Counted from the first letter of the stretch, positions 44,483 through 53,412 are shown. The stretch: 54,036 nucleotides of DNA from Syntrophaceae bacterium UBA2280 (GCA_002347685.1 DDWS01000006.1:1-54036), one strand, 5' to 3'. A program made the numbers and translations. The notes: generated by a model from the sequence alone, not told the origin.

Positions 44483-45625
44483 CTAATGGGATAAAAGCAC
44501 TTTGCCCAGCGTCATGATCTCGGCTTCCTTGGTCCCCTCGTAGAGTTCGAGTATCTTGGCATCACGATACCATTTCTGGACCTTATATTCTTCGATGTAT
44601 CCGTATCCGCCGTGAATCTCAAGGGCCAGATTGGCGCAAAAGACTGCTGTCTGACCGGAAAAGTATTTTGCCATGGCAGAGAGGTGATAATCCGGCTTAC
44701 CGGCATCAATCAGCCAGCAGGCCTTGTACGTCATGTTTCGGAGCGCTTCTATCCGAATCCACATCTCGGCGAGTTTCTGCATGGTGAGCTGGAATGAGCC
44801 CAGCGGTTTGCCGAAAACCGTCCTCTCCTTGCAGTATTTGACGGATTCGTCCAGACAGGCCTGGGACAAACCCAAACCCTGGGCTGCCACCATCGCCCGT
44901 GTGACGTCAAAAAAGTGCATCAGCTGATAGAATCCGGCCCCTCTTTTCCCGATCAGGTTCTTGCCGGGCACCCTGACACCGTCGAGGGCGATCTCCGAGG
45001 TATCGCTTGCCCTGATCCCCAGCTTGCCCCGAATCTTGGTCCGGGTGATTCCCGGCGCATCAGCAGGAACAATAAACTGACTGAAACTTCTATGTACTTT
45101 TTCATCCGGGTCGGTGATGGCCTGAACCACCATCCAGTCACAAACGGTGCCATTCGTAATGAACATCTTATTACCGGAGATGATATAGTCGTCTCCATCC
45201 TGAACGGCCCTGGTCTTATAACCCGCCACATCCGTCCCCGCGTTCGGCTCCGTGTAAGCGCCCGCGCATACCGTCTCTCCCGCGCAGATTGCCGGCAGGT
45301 ATTCGCGCTTTTGCTCATCCGATCCGTAGAAATGGATATTTTCACATCCGAATGTAGCGGCTGTAACGTTGAGTGCGATCCCCATGCAGGCCCTTGATAT
45401 CTGTTCCGTGATAATGGCGTTACCAAGAAAACCCACACCGCTGCCCCCATATTCCTCAGAAATCCAGCAGCCGATCAGACCGTTGGCACCGGCTTTCTTG
45501 CGAATTTCAGGGGTATACTTCTCTTTCTCGTCTGCCTCTTGTGCCACAGGCTCCACTTCCTTGACGGCAAATTTATAGGCCATATCGGCTAACATTTTCA
45601 TCTCATTTGATAATTCAAAATCCAT
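44483..45625 (-). CDS. Acyl-CoA dehydrogenase
   Basis: A 380-residue acyl-CoA dehydrogenase, last gene of the beta-oxidation operon (47 bp after the thiolase). Signatures AYTEPNAGTDVAGYKTRA, YGYIEEYKVQKWYRDAKI and LYEGTKEAEIM with the catalytic Glu position. It differs clearly from the first acyl-CoA dehydrogenase of the operon, so the two probably act on different acyl chains. Start 45625 has AAGGAGA upstream. Confidence 0.93.
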   Translation of the reverse strand: MDFELSNEMKMLADMAYKFAVKEVEPVAQEADEKEKYTPEIRKKAGANGLIGCWISEEYGGSGVGFLGNAIITEQISRACMGIALNVTAATFGCENIHFYGSDEQKREYLPAICAGETVCAGAYTEPNAGTDVAGYKTRAVQDGDDYIISGNKMFITNGTVCDWMVVQAITDPDEKVHRSFSQFIVPADAPGITRTKIRGKLGIRASDTSEIALDGVRVPGKNLIGKRGAGFYQLMHFFDVTRAMVAAQGLGLSQACLDESVKYCKERTVFGKPLGSFQLTMQKLAEMWIRIEALRNMTYKACWLIDAGKPDYHLSAMAKYFSGQTAVFCANLALEIHGGYGYIEEYKVQKWYRDAKILELYEGTKEAEIMTLGKVLLSH

Positions 45626-45672
45626 TGCGGTGTCTCCTTCAAATGGTTTCAATAGCGTTTAGGATGCACAAA

Positions 45673-46923
45673 TTACAACAGTTCAATAGCGGTGGCCATG
45701 GAAACGCCCCCTCCGCCGCACAATGTCGCAAGTCCTAATGTTTTTCCCCTCTTTTTCATGGCATGAATCAGCGACACCATAATCCGGTTGCCGGTTGCAC
45801 CCACCGGGTGTCCGAGACCGATACCGGAACCGTTTACGTTTGTAATCTCACGGTTGATTTTAAGCTCTTTTTCACACCCCAGGTACTGAGCCGCAAAAGC
45901 CTCATTGAGCTCAATGAGTTCAAAATCCTCCAGCTTGAGAGCCGAACGTTTCATGAGGTTGCGGACAGACGGAACAGGCCCAAGGCCCATAATCGACGGG
46001 TCGCACCCGCCGTAGCCGACCGCCTTGATTCTCGCAAGAGGTTTCAGTCCCAGCTCCTTGGCTTTTTCCTCCGACATGATCACCGTGGCGCTTGCCCCGT
46101 CGTTGAGTCCTGAAGCGTTGCCGGCTGTAACCTTTCCGATTTCCGGAATGAATGCAGGAGGCAGGTCTCGCAGGTCCTGGAGGGTAATGCCGGGCCTGAA
46201 ATGTTCATCCTTGTCAAAGATCTTCGGCGGCTTGCCCTTTTTCTGCCGGATCTCGACCGGCACGATTTCTTCGGCAAAGTCACCTTCTTTCGTAGCCCGT
46301 TCCACATTGTTATGACTGCGCAGAGCGACTTCGTCCATTTCCTCCCGGCTGATGTTGTACATTTGAGCCACAAATTCGGCCGTTTGTCCCATGATGTAGG
46401 GTTTGCCTTTGTACAGGTCATAGGGCATCCCACCGACCAAAGGCCCTTTATCCGGACAGGGAATAAGCCTTGACCCGCACATCAGACCTTCGATGAGCCT
46501 GTCTTCCAGGGTACTGTTCTGCAGCCGGCATCCCCAGCGCGCCCCCGGAACGACATAAACAACGCTTGACATGTGTTCAACGCCTCCGGCAAGGACAATA
46601 TCCACCAGGCCGGCCTGAATCATGGCCATACCTGAAATGGTGGCCTCCATGCCCGAAATGCACACCCGGTTAATCGTAGTCGCAACCGATGTGTTGGGAA
46701 TGCCTGCCTTGAGGGCGGCCACCCTGGCCATGTTCAGCGCCGTATGAGGCTCAAAACAGCATCCAAACCTCACATCATCAATCAGCTCCGCGCTGACGCC
46801 CGCTCGCTGGACAGCCTCCTTCATGACCACGCCGGCAAGATCGACCGCGTGCATTTCCTTCAATGTTCCGCCGAACGTACCGATCGCCGTCCGGCAAGCT
46901 GAAACGATAACTACATTTTTCAT
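45673..46923 (-). CDS. Acetyl-CoA acetyltransferase (thiolase II type)
   Basis: A 416-residue classical thiolase: N-terminal VSACRTAIGTFGG, nucleophile Cys88 (NRVCISG), LNEAFAAQ, GHPVGATG and C-terminal LCGGGG with the second cysteine. All catalytic residues are kept. It cleaves acetoacetyl-CoA or short beta-ketoacyl-CoA. Start at 46923 is set by GGAGAAG; codons further 5' lie over the previous gene's end. It follows the 3-hydroxyacyl-CoA dehydrogenase by 34 bp. Confidence 0.94.
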   Translation of the reverse strand: MKNVVIVSACRTAIGTFGGTLKEMHAVDLAGVVMKEAVQRAGVSAELIDDVRFGCCFEPHTALNMARVAALKAGIPNTSVATTINRVCISGMEATISGMAMIQAGLVDIVLAGGVEHMSSVVYVVPGARWGCRLQNSTLEDRLIEGLMCGSRLIPCPDKGPLVGGMPYDLYKGKPYIMGQTAEFVAQMYNISREEMDEVALRSHNNVERATKEGDFAEEIVPVEIRQKKGKPPKIFDKDEHFRPGITLQDLRDLPPAFIPEIGKVTAGNASGLNDGASATVIMSEEKAKELGLKPLARIKAVGYGGCDPSIMGLGPVPSVRNLMKRSALKLEDFELIELNEAFAAQYLGCEKELKINREITNVNGSGIGLGHPVGATGNRIMVSLIHAMKKRGKTLGLATLCGGGGVSMATAIELL

Positions 46924-46957
46924 ATTTTTCTTCTCCTGTAGGAAGTGATGTTCAATT

Positions 46958-47809
46958 CTATGAATATTCGTATACGCCTTTGCCCGATTTCCTTCCATAA
47001 CGCCTGGCCCGGACCAACTGGACAAGCAGCGGCGACGGACGGTATTTGTCGCCCAACTCCTGATGAAGACCTTCGATGACATGCAGGAGCGTCTCTAATC
47101 CCACGAGGTCGGCAAGGGCAAGCGGGCCGATCGGATGATTGCAGCCCAGAACCATTCCCTTATCAATATCTTCGGCGCTTGCCAGGTTTTCCGCCAGAAC
47201 GAAAAATGCCTCGTTGAGCATGGTACACAAAATTCTGTTGACCACAAAGGCCGGCGCTTCATTCACGACAATGCATTCTTTCCCGATCTTCTTTCCCCAG
47301 TCCAGCGCGATCTGAAGGGTTTCATCCGAGGTCTCATATCCCTTGATGATTTCCAGGAGCCTCATCACCGGCACAGGATTGAAAAAATGGGTGCCGATGA
47401 ACTTATCGGGCCGCTTTGTGGCGGATGCCATTTCGGTCAGGCTCAATCCCGATGTATTACTAAAAAAAAGGCAATGCCCGGGAACAATCTCCTCTAATTC
47501 CTTAAACACTTTTTTCTTGACATCCATGACCTCGATGATCACTTCCACCACCACGTCCGCGTCGCCTGCAGCCTCTTTCAGATCAATGGTCGGCGTGATT
47601 CTCGACAGGATTTCATCCACGGCCTCCTGTGTTTTTTTACCTTTCTTCACATCATTGCTTAAATTCTTCCGGATCGTGTTCATGCCACTGTCGATGAAAC
47701 GCTGTTCGACATCCCTCATGGCCACTCGATAGCCTGCCTGCGCGCATATCTGAACAATACCGTTGCCCATCAACCCCGCACCCAGAACGCAGATTTTCCC
47801 GATCTCCAT
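46958..47809 (-). CDS. 3-hydroxybutyryl-CoA dehydrogenase
   Basis: A 283-residue NAD-dependent 3-hydroxyacyl-CoA dehydrogenase of the short-chain type (Hbd/PaaH). Rossmann motif GAGLMGNG (residues 10-17), catalytic His in GTHFFNPVPVMRLLEI, and C-terminal domain motifs NEAPAFVVNRIL and DKGMVLGCNHPIGPL. The second ATG (47809) is chosen over 47815 because AAGGAG has better spacing to it. It converts 3-hydroxybutyryl-CoA to acetoacetyl-CoA between the dehydrogenase and the thiolase of this operon. Confidence 0.94.
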   Translation of the reverse strand: MEIGKICVLGAGLMGNGIVQICAQAGYRVAMRDVEQRFIDSGMNTIRKNLSNDVKKGKKTQEAVDEILSRITPTIDLKEAAGDADVVVEVIIEVMDVKKKVFKELEEIVPGHCLFFSNTSGLSLTEMASATKRPDKFIGTHFFNPVPVMRLLEIIKGYETSDETLQIALDWGKKIGKECIVVNEAPAFVVNRILCTMLNEAFFVLAENLASAEDIDKGMVLGCNHPIGPLALADLVGLETLLHVIEGLHQELGDKYRPSPLLVQLVRARRYGRKSGKGVYEYS

Positions 47810-47907
47810 TTTCATGCTCCTTCCAGTCTTTAAATTATTTTCAGCTGCCTTCATGCAGTCGGCAGCCTGTCTGTAGAAAGGAACGGACTGTTTAGAGTCC
47901 CGTCCCA

Positions 47908-49059
47908 TCATCCGTAGTCCTGGTCTTTCAGAAGCTCCCTGGCGATGACAAGCCTCTGTATTTCGGAGGTGCCTTCATAGATGGACGTGGCCCGTGCATC
48001 CCGATAGAGCCTTTCCACTTTGAAGTCCTTAAGATAGCCGTACCCGCCATGGATCTGCAGCGCGAGATAGGCGCTTTTATTTGCCAGTTCCGATGCAAAA
48101 AGCTTGGCCATCGAGGCCTCCTTCGTGAAGGACATGCCCTGGTCTTTTTTCCAGGCAGCCGATAAGGTCAGCAAACTGGCCGCCTCGATACCCGTTGCCA
48201 TATCGGCAATCATCCACTGAATGGCCTGAAACGAGCTGATGGCCTTGCCGAATTGTTTGCGTTCCCTGGCATATCGGAGGCTTTCATCCAGGCAGGCCCG
48301 GGTGATGCCCAGCGCCTGTGATGCGATTCCGATGCGCCCGCTGTCCAGGGCGGTCATGGCGATCTTGAAACCCGATCCCGTCTTGCCCAGCAGGTTCTCC
48401 TTCGGAACCCTGCAGTCATCAAAAAGAAGCTCCACGGTATTGGATGCCCTCAGTCCCATCTTGTCTTCCCGCGTACCTATGGAAAACCCGGGTGCACCCT
48501 TTTCCACGATGATAGCCGAGAGCCCTTTGCTGCCTTTTTCCGGGCCGGTCCGGACAATGAGATTGACGATGTCCGCATACTGTCCATGCGTGATGAAGGT
48601 TTTTGTCCCGTTGACCAGATAATGGTCTCCTTTATCCTCCGCTTTGATGGACAGGCTTCCGGGATCCGATCCGGCGCCTGGTTCAGTCAGGGCGAAACAC
48701 CCTAATAATTCTCCCTGAGCAAGTCCAACCAGGTATCTGGCCTTCTGGTCTTCATCCCCGAATTTGAGTAACGGCTCGGTGGATAGATTGGCCACTGACA
48801 TGGTCACCGCTGTTGAGGCGCAGGCATAGGCGATTTCCTGCAGCGCCAGGCAGTAACTTACCGCACCGGCGGCAACACCTCCATACTCAACAGGCACCAT
48901 CATTCCAAGCAGGCCGAGCTGACCCATTTTCTTCACCACATCCAGGGGGAAAATCTCTTCTTTGTCCCTCCTGGCAGCCGCGGGCTCCAGTTCCTTTTTG
49001 GCAAAATCCTTTGCCATGAACCTGACCATTTTCTGTTCCGCTGTCAGCTGAAAAGACAT
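47908..49059 (-). CDS. Short-chain acyl-CoA dehydrogenase (butyryl-CoA type)
   Basis: A 383-residue protein closest in pattern to butyryl-CoA dehydrogenases: FALTEPGAGSDPGSL, YGYLKDFKVERLYRDARA and YEGTSEIQRLVIA, the last containing the catalytic Glu. First enzyme gene of the operon, 9 bp after the regulator. An electron-transfer flavoprotein is not encoded here and must be elsewhere. Confidence 0.94.
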   Translation of the reverse strand: MSFQLTAEQKMVRFMAKDFAKKELEPAAARRDKEEIFPLDVVKKMGQLGLLGMMVPVEYGGVAAGAVSYCLALQEIAYACASTAVTMSVANLSTEPLLKFGDEDQKARYLVGLAQGELLGCFALTEPGAGSDPGSLSIKAEDKGDHYLVNGTKTFITHGQYADIVNLIVRTGPEKGSKGLSAIIVEKGAPGFSIGTREDKMGLRASNTVELLFDDCRVPKENLLGKTGSGFKIAMTALDSGRIGIASQALGITRACLDESLRYARERKQFGKAISSFQAIQWMIADMATGIEAASLLTLSAAWKKDQGMSFTKEASMAKLFASELANKSAYLALQIHGGYGYLKDFKVERLYRDARATSIYEGTSEIQRLVIARELLKDQDYG

Positions 49060-49068
49060 AGACCCTCC

Positions 49069-49614
49069 TTAGGGTACATAGATGACCACCAGGAGCTCCG
49101 CCTTTTCATGGGTTGGATTGCTGAGCTTGTGGGGAAGTGAGGAATCAAAGTTGATGCACTCGCCTTTCTTCAAGGTTGAAGTATTCTGACCCACTGAAAT
49201 CGTGAGGCCGCCTCGGAGAACATAGACGAACTCTTCTCCTTCATGGTGGTATTCGACACCTTTATGATCCGTCTGGGGGTCAATGGTTACACGATAAGCC
49301 CTCAAGTGCTTTTCTTCTCCGGGCCGTGTAAGAGGAACATACGCGTAAGACGCAACTCTTTTTTTGTGGCTGGTTTGGCGGCGTCGGGATGCTTCCTTAT
49401 CCCGATTTTCCTGTAGTTGATCCATATCGATCTTGAATACGCGGCCCAACTGAAGGACCACCGCGACCGGCGGCGCTTTCTTACCGTCTTCGATCTCTTT
49501 GAGGAAATTCACCGGATAACCGGTATCGTGCGAAACCACTTCAAGGCTGATTCCTTTTGCCTCACGCAGTCTTCGGATTCTGTCTCCGAAGGATTCATCG
49601 ACTTTTTTTATCAT
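49069..49614 (-). CDS. XRE-cupin transcriptional regulator
   Basis: A 181-residue regulator with an N-terminal Cro/C1-type helix-turn-helix (residues 10-65) and a C-terminal cupin domain (about 105-178; HHEGEEFVYVLRGG and SSLPHKLSNPT carry possible ligand or metal residues). Such two-domain proteins often control catabolic operons and sense a small acid or CoA ester. It is the first gene of the beta-oxidation operon and probably autoregulates it. A strong sigma-70 promoter lies 80 bp upstream. Confidence 0.92.
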   Translation of the reverse strand: MIKKVDESFGDRIRRLREAKGISLEVVSHDTGYPVNFLKEIEDGKKAPPVAVVLQLGRVFKIDMDQLQENRDKEASRRRQTSHKKRVASYAYVPLTRPGEEKHLRAYRVTIDPQTDHKGVEYHHEGEEFVYVLRGGLTISVGQNTSTLKKGECINFDSSLPHKLSNPTHEKAELLVVIYVP

Positions 49615-49693
49615 GGGTCTCCTTTTTTATTTTTAAAGAGCGCAGCGACAACTCACCTGACAAGGATGAAATCCTGCGATTTTCTGCTGCGGG

Positions 49694-49722
49694 AGTATAA
49701 GAATAACAATATGTCATGTCAA
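49694..49722 (-). promoter_or_regulatory. Sigma-70 promoter of the beta-oxidation operon
   Basis: On the minus strand TTGACA (49717-49722) and TATACT (49694-49699) are exactly 17 bp apart; eleven of twelve consensus bases match. The leader to the regulator ATG is about 73 nt and contains a small AGGAT-GAA-ATCCT hairpin near 49668-49680. Confidence 0.75.
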
Positions 49723-49984
49723 TTGAATTTTAGCGGTTGCCCGACCGGCGGAGAAATACCCTCAATGGCTCAATCGGCCGAGGAAGAACCCGCGCACGAA
49801 GCCCCAACCGTGATTTTGTCTGGAATACTGCCCGATTGTCTATGAACAAAACCCACTCGACACGTAAGAATAATAAATACTTGGTGAGGATCGGCCCGTA
49901 TCACAGATTAAATGCTCGCTTTAAATGGCAATGTATGAGCAATAATCAGATGATTTGCAATGTACGGGTTACCAGGAGAGGGTT
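49723..49984. other. Intergenic region, no gene seen
   Basis: Between the operon promoter and the hemolysin-III-like gene. A plus-strand frame (49737-49988) has no ribosome site and no known relative. An AGGAGAGGG ribosome site ends the region. No RNA gene recognised. Confidence 0.5.
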
Positions 49985-50635
49985 ATGAAAGTCAAGACGC
50001 AGGAGCTTTTTAATTTTTATTCACACCTTGCCGGAATGATCGCCGCTGTCATCGGCACAGTCTATCTGGCTGTGCTTGCCAGTGATTCGACATCCGGCCT
50101 TGTCACCGCACTTATATACGGCATTTCCGTGGTCTTCCTGTTTTCGGCAAGCACGCTGTACCACGCGTTCAAAAAGGAAGAAAATGAACTGTCCTTCTGG
50201 AGAAAAATGGATCGACTGGCGATTTTTTTCATGATCGCCGGAACATTTACGCCGATATGCTATTTTTGCCTGGACGGGGGCTACAAGTGGGGCATGATCA
50301 TTTTTCAGTGGAGTCTTGTGGGCCTGGGTGTGATTTCTCAGGTTTTTTTCCCGAGGGCGCCCAGAAAACTCTACGCGATTCTATATCTTTTCATGGGCTG
50401 GTCGGCACTGATCACGATCAAACAGATGCTGGCCAACATGTCGGTGTCGCAAAGCGTCTTTTTATTCACCGGCGGGGCCGCTTTTACGCTGGGGGGCATT
50501 ATTTATGCCATTAAAAAGCCAAGAATCATTCCCGGTGTTTTCAGTTTTCATGAGCTCTTTCATATCATGGTTCTCATCGGCGGCGCTTTTCACTATGCCA
50601 TGATCTACGGTGTGTATTTCCAGCAAGGCGCATAA
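49985..50635 (+). CDS. Hemolysin III/TrhA-family membrane protein (PAQR type)
   Basis: A 216-residue protein with seven hydrophobic helices. It has the conserved PAQR metal-site residues: SASTLYH with His near residue 60, an Asp in KMDRLAIF, and HELFH near residue 190. Bacterial members (TrhA) affect membrane energetics and lipid homeostasis; PAQR relatives are ceramidases or receptors. Start 49985 is set by GGAGAGG. The alpha/beta-hydrolase gene follows after 3 bp. Confidence 0.9.
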   Translation: MKVKTQELFNFYSHLAGMIAAVIGTVYLAVLASDSTSGLVTALIYGISVVFLFSASTLYHAFKKEENELSFWRKMDRLAIFFMIAGTFTPICYFCLDGGYKWGMIIFQWSLVGLGVISQVFFPRAPRKLYAILYLFMGWSALITIKQMLANMSVSQSVFLFTGGAAFTLGGIIYAIKKPRIIPGVFSFHELFHIMVLIGGAFHYAMIYGVYFQQGA

Positions 50636-50638
50636 AGG

Positions 50639-51562
50639 ATGACGTCCGCGCCCGGCACGGCAAAGCTCAACCACGTGACGGAAAGGCTTCTGGCCGCCGA
50701 GGTGGATTTATTCGCCCGGGAGTATGAACAATATTACATCGCGGGTGAGAGCAAATCGCCGGATATCGGGAGGCCTTTCTTTTTGCATGCCCCCGAAGCC
50801 GACACCGGCTTGCTGCTTATCCATGGTCTGATGGCTGCACCTGAGGAAGTTCGTCCATGGGCAATGTTTCTCCATGAAAAAGGCTTCACCGTTTACGCGC
50901 CGAGGCTCGCAGGACATGGAACTTCCAGCCGGGATCTCTCACGGCAAACCTGTCAAGACTGGCTTGATTCCGTGAATCGCGGCCATGCCATCTTGAAAAC
51001 ATGCTGCAAAAAGATCCTGCTGGCCGGTTTTTCAACCGGAGCCGGCCTTGCACTGCAATCCGCCATTCTGAAACCGAACCATTTCGAGGCGGTGATTTCC
51101 GTCAGCGCGCCTTTAAGATTTAAAAGCTTTTTATCCCGATTTGCCGAAATATCAAACAGGTTCAACCGCCTGTGCCTTTCTTCCGGCCTGGGGAACCTGG
51201 CGAGGGAGTTCGTCAGAAACGACGCGGACAACCCCCACATCAACTATCTGCGATGTCCGGTCAGCTCCTTCGTCGAGGTCAAGAATCTCATGAGGCAGGT
51301 TCACAGGTCCCTTCCGGATATTACCATTCCCGCGCTGATTATCCAGGCCGTCCGTGACCCCAAGGTCGCACCGGAAAGCGGTCCTGCGATATTCAAACGT
51401 ATCGGTTCAGAAAAAAAACAATTTGCCTGGGTGGACCATGACAAACACGGCATTATTCGAGGCGACATTGCCGGAGACGTTTTCAAAATGGTGGAATCAT
51501 TTCTTTCAGCGCACGGCATGATCCCAACCACCACTGCACTGAAACCGACAATAAAAAATTAA
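50639..51562 (+). CDS. Alpha/beta-hydrolase (esterase or lipase-like)
   Basis: A 307-residue alpha/beta-hydrolase of the carboxylesterase/monoglyceride-lipase type. The nucleophile elbow is GFSTGAG (Ser), the oxyanion segment is LLIHGLMAAPEEV, and the acid and His of the triad are in AVRDPKV and DHDKHGI. No signal peptide. It is 3 bp from the PAQR gene, so the pair is likely one operon. Confidence 0.87.
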   Translation: MTSAPGTAKLNHVTERLLAAEVDLFAREYEQYYIAGESKSPDIGRPFFLHAPEADTGLLLIHGLMAAPEEVRPWAMFLHEKGFTVYAPRLAGHGTSSRDLSRQTCQDWLDSVNRGHAILKTCCKKILLAGFSTGAGLALQSAILKPNHFEAVISVSAPLRFKSFLSRFAEISNRFNRLCLSSGLGNLAREFVRNDADNPHINYLRCPVSSFVEVKNLMRQVHRSLPDITIPALIIQAVRDPKVAPESGPAIFKRIGSEKKQFAWVDHDKHGIIRGDIAGDVFKMVESFLSAHGMIPTTTALKPTIKN

Positions 51563-51717
51563 AGAAACCGGGGATGAATCCGGCAGGTAGACGTCATCCG
51601 GCATAAATTGTCTTGACTTTCAGCGCATATGGTTGTCTTATGAAGACGTAATGTAAATACTGATTCTGAAACAGCGAATTTCTTTTCGGCAAAGAGACCC
51701 TGTACCAGTGATTGAAT

Positions 51718-51753
51718 CCCTGCCCATGACAGCGAGGCGGGGCTTTTTGTTTT
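51718..51753 (+). terminator. Rho-independent terminator after the hydrolase gene
   Basis: A 7-bp stem (ccctgcc 51718-51724 with ggcgggg 51736-51742, one G-T wobble) is followed by ctttttgtttt. Confidence 0.7.
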
Positions 51754-51829
51754 CAGGCGGATGATCTGATGCCATGCATGTCTTCGGGTTGCAAAAGAAA
51801 GATTTCAGGGATCAAGAAAGAGGGATAAC

Positions 51830-52135
51830 ATGAATATACACATTGTCGAAACGCTCAATAAGTTTGTCAGACTTCCCGATAATCAATGGGAAAGCGGCTG
51901 GTGGGATATCGATGAAGACAGAGCCGGAAAGCTGATCGGAGGGAATGTTTTTTTTCATAAAAAACAAATGGAACCCTCTTTTTTCGGGGGCACCATTACA
52001 GGGTATCGCATTGAGCAGGAGGCTCAGCACGAGGGAATGATTGTTTTCACACTCCAATACAATGCAGCCTGCAGGGACATCCGGACGGATAAGGGCGGCT
52101 GGTCTAAGAAGATGAAAATCATCAGCCATGAGTGA
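51830..52135 (+). CDS. Small soluble protein, unknown
   Basis: A 101-residue protein with aromatic-rich segments (QWESGWWDIDEDRAGKLIGG) and beta-strand-like stretches. It has no signal peptide. I know no family. AGAGGG precedes the ATG. It overlaps the next gene by 8 bp, so the pair should be translated together. Confidence 0.6.
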   Translation: MNIHIVETLNKFVRLPDNQWESGWWDIDEDRAGKLIGGNVFFHKKQMEPSFFGGTITGYRIEQEAQHEGMIVFTLQYNAACRDIRTDKGGWSKKMKIISHE

Positions 52136-52484
52136 AGATCTGCTGGATTACTGGATCAGGATCATAAAGCCGCTTTTCCCGGAAAACGCCTGGATTGCTT
52201 CGCGCATGGCAGACGGCAATCATTTTATCCAGATCGACTGGTCGTGTCATAACGATCCTGACCAACCGAACAAGCGATCCAGAATGATCGAGATCACCAT
52301 CAAAGAGGCGGTGATTGACGACTACCTAGATTGCGATAAAAACGGCAGGTCTTTATCCGACAACAACATGTTGCAATGGATTTCCGAACAGTATGATCAA
52401 TTTAAACTCGATGACGACACCCGCACATACAAACCCGCAACCCCGGCTGTATGGCACATTACCAAGGCCGTGCTCCACCCATAA
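52128..52484 (+). CDS. Small soluble protein, unknown (pair partner)
   Basis: A 118-residue protein with an alternating charged/hydrophobic pattern (IQIDWSCHNDPDQPNKRSRMIEITI). It resembles no family I know. Its start overlaps the preceding unknown gene by 8 bp. Its 3' end lies 34 bp from the convergent FdhD-like gene. The pair could be an immunity, toxin-like or structural module, but nothing shows this. Confidence 0.55.
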   Translation: MSEDLLDYWIRIIKPLFPENAWIASRMADGNHFIQIDWSCHNDPDQPNKRSRMIEITIKEAVIDDYLDCDKNGRSLSDNNMLQWISEQYDQFKLDDDTRTYKPATPAVWHITKAVLHP

Positions 52485-52518
52485 GATCGCAATCCCCGAC
52501 CGTGAACCAAGCATCCGT

Positions 52519-53304
52519 TCAGCCTTTATCCATTATCCTGTCTTTCCCGTTCACAACACAAAACCGGCCATTGACGGCACGGATCACCGCAAGAATATTA
52601 TATTGCCGCAAAAGCCTCACGCTGAGCGTGGTGGGCGAAGCGCGGGTCACGAGAACAGGGGCGCGGGCGTTGATGAATTTCAAGGCGATCTCGCTGGAAA
52701 TCCGGCCGGTGGAACAGATGATTTTATCTTCCAGCGTCAACCGGTTTTGCGCCGCGTAACCGATCACTTTATCGATGGCATTGTGTCTACCGATCTCATC
52801 GAAGAACACCAGCCGTTCTCCGGTGAGCGCATACAGCGCCGCGCTGTGGACGCCATGCGTGGCTTCGTGTTCACGCGAATAGGTTAAAAAATCACTCATG
52901 GCCCGCAAGATCACCTCCGCACGGACTTCAGGAAGCACCTTGCGGATCAAATCTTCAGACGGCGGATTTTTCCTGCTCCGCCCGCCTGCGGCCGAAATGG
53001 TTTTGATGCGTTCGAGTTTGTCGGCAATGACCGGGTCCTTCACCAAAACGGCATTGACCGTTAACGCCTCTTCGTCCACGTCCATCCGTTCAATCTGATT
53101 CACGCCGGTGATGATGCCTTCGGTCAGCAGATAGCCGGTGATATGCTCGCGCAGGTTGTTTCCCGAACAGGCCATTGTAATGTATGGACTGGAATTGATC
53201 GAAAGCGTCATCGCGTATTCCGCCGAGAACGGAAGTGAAACTTCAATCAGTTGTCCGTCTCTATATTCATGGAGGGTCACGTTTTCAAATGTGGGTAGCG
53301 TCAC
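52519..53304 (-). CDS. FdhD-like sulfurtransferase homologue lacking the usual CxxC
   Basis: A protein of about 261 residues with the FdhD fold motifs: GYLLTEGIITG, THGVHSAAL, EIGRHNAIDKVIG, STGRISSEIALK, and the C-terminal SPTTLSVRLLRQYNI. FdhD moves sulfur from IscS to the Mo-bis-PGD cofactor of formate dehydrogenase, using a CxxC loop. Here that loop reads ISAAGGRSRK, with no cysteine. Sulfur transfer by the known route is therefore unlikely, although cofactor binding may remain. I start at GTG 53304 (AAGGCGG 5 bp before); a TTG at 53358 without a good site is the alternative. Confidence 0.82.
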   Translation of the reverse strand: MTLPTFENVTLHEYRDGQLIEVSLPFSAEYAMTLSINSSPYITMACSGNNLREHITGYLLTEGIITGVNQIERMDVDEEALTVNAVLVKDPVIADKLERIKTISAAGGRSRKNPPSEDLIRKVLPEVRAEVILRAMSDFLTYSREHEATHGVHSAALYALTGERLVFFDEIGRHNAIDKVIGYAAQNRLTLEDKIICSTGRISSEIALKFINARAPVLVTRASPTTLSVRLLRQYNILAVIRAVNGRFCVVNGKDRIMDKG

Positions 53305-53351
53305 GGCATCCGCCTTATCGTTTTTTTGTTCCTTATCAGCAATAATAGGGA

Positions 53352-53381
53352 TTGACAAGTCCGAGGCATTTTTTCTAGATT
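53352..53381 (+). promoter_or_regulatory. Sigma-70 promoter for the isochorismatase-family gene
   Basis: TTGACA (53352-53357) and TAGATT (53376-53381) are 18 bp apart. The -10 matches four of six positions. The -35 overlaps a possible upstream start (TTG 53358) of the divergent FdhD-like gene. Confidence 0.5.
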
Positions 53382-53412
53382 AACTGCGAAACAAACCCGT
53401 AGGAGGTCTACC

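Noticed and set aside
44248..44517. 89-codon plus-strand frame between chemoreceptor and acyl-CoA dehydrogenase
   Set aside because: It runs through the 62-nt palindrome and the end of a real gene, with no ribosome site.
49737..49988. 83-codon plus-strand frame before the PAQR gene
   Set aside because: No start signal. Sequence resembles no protein and overlaps the next gene's ribosome site.
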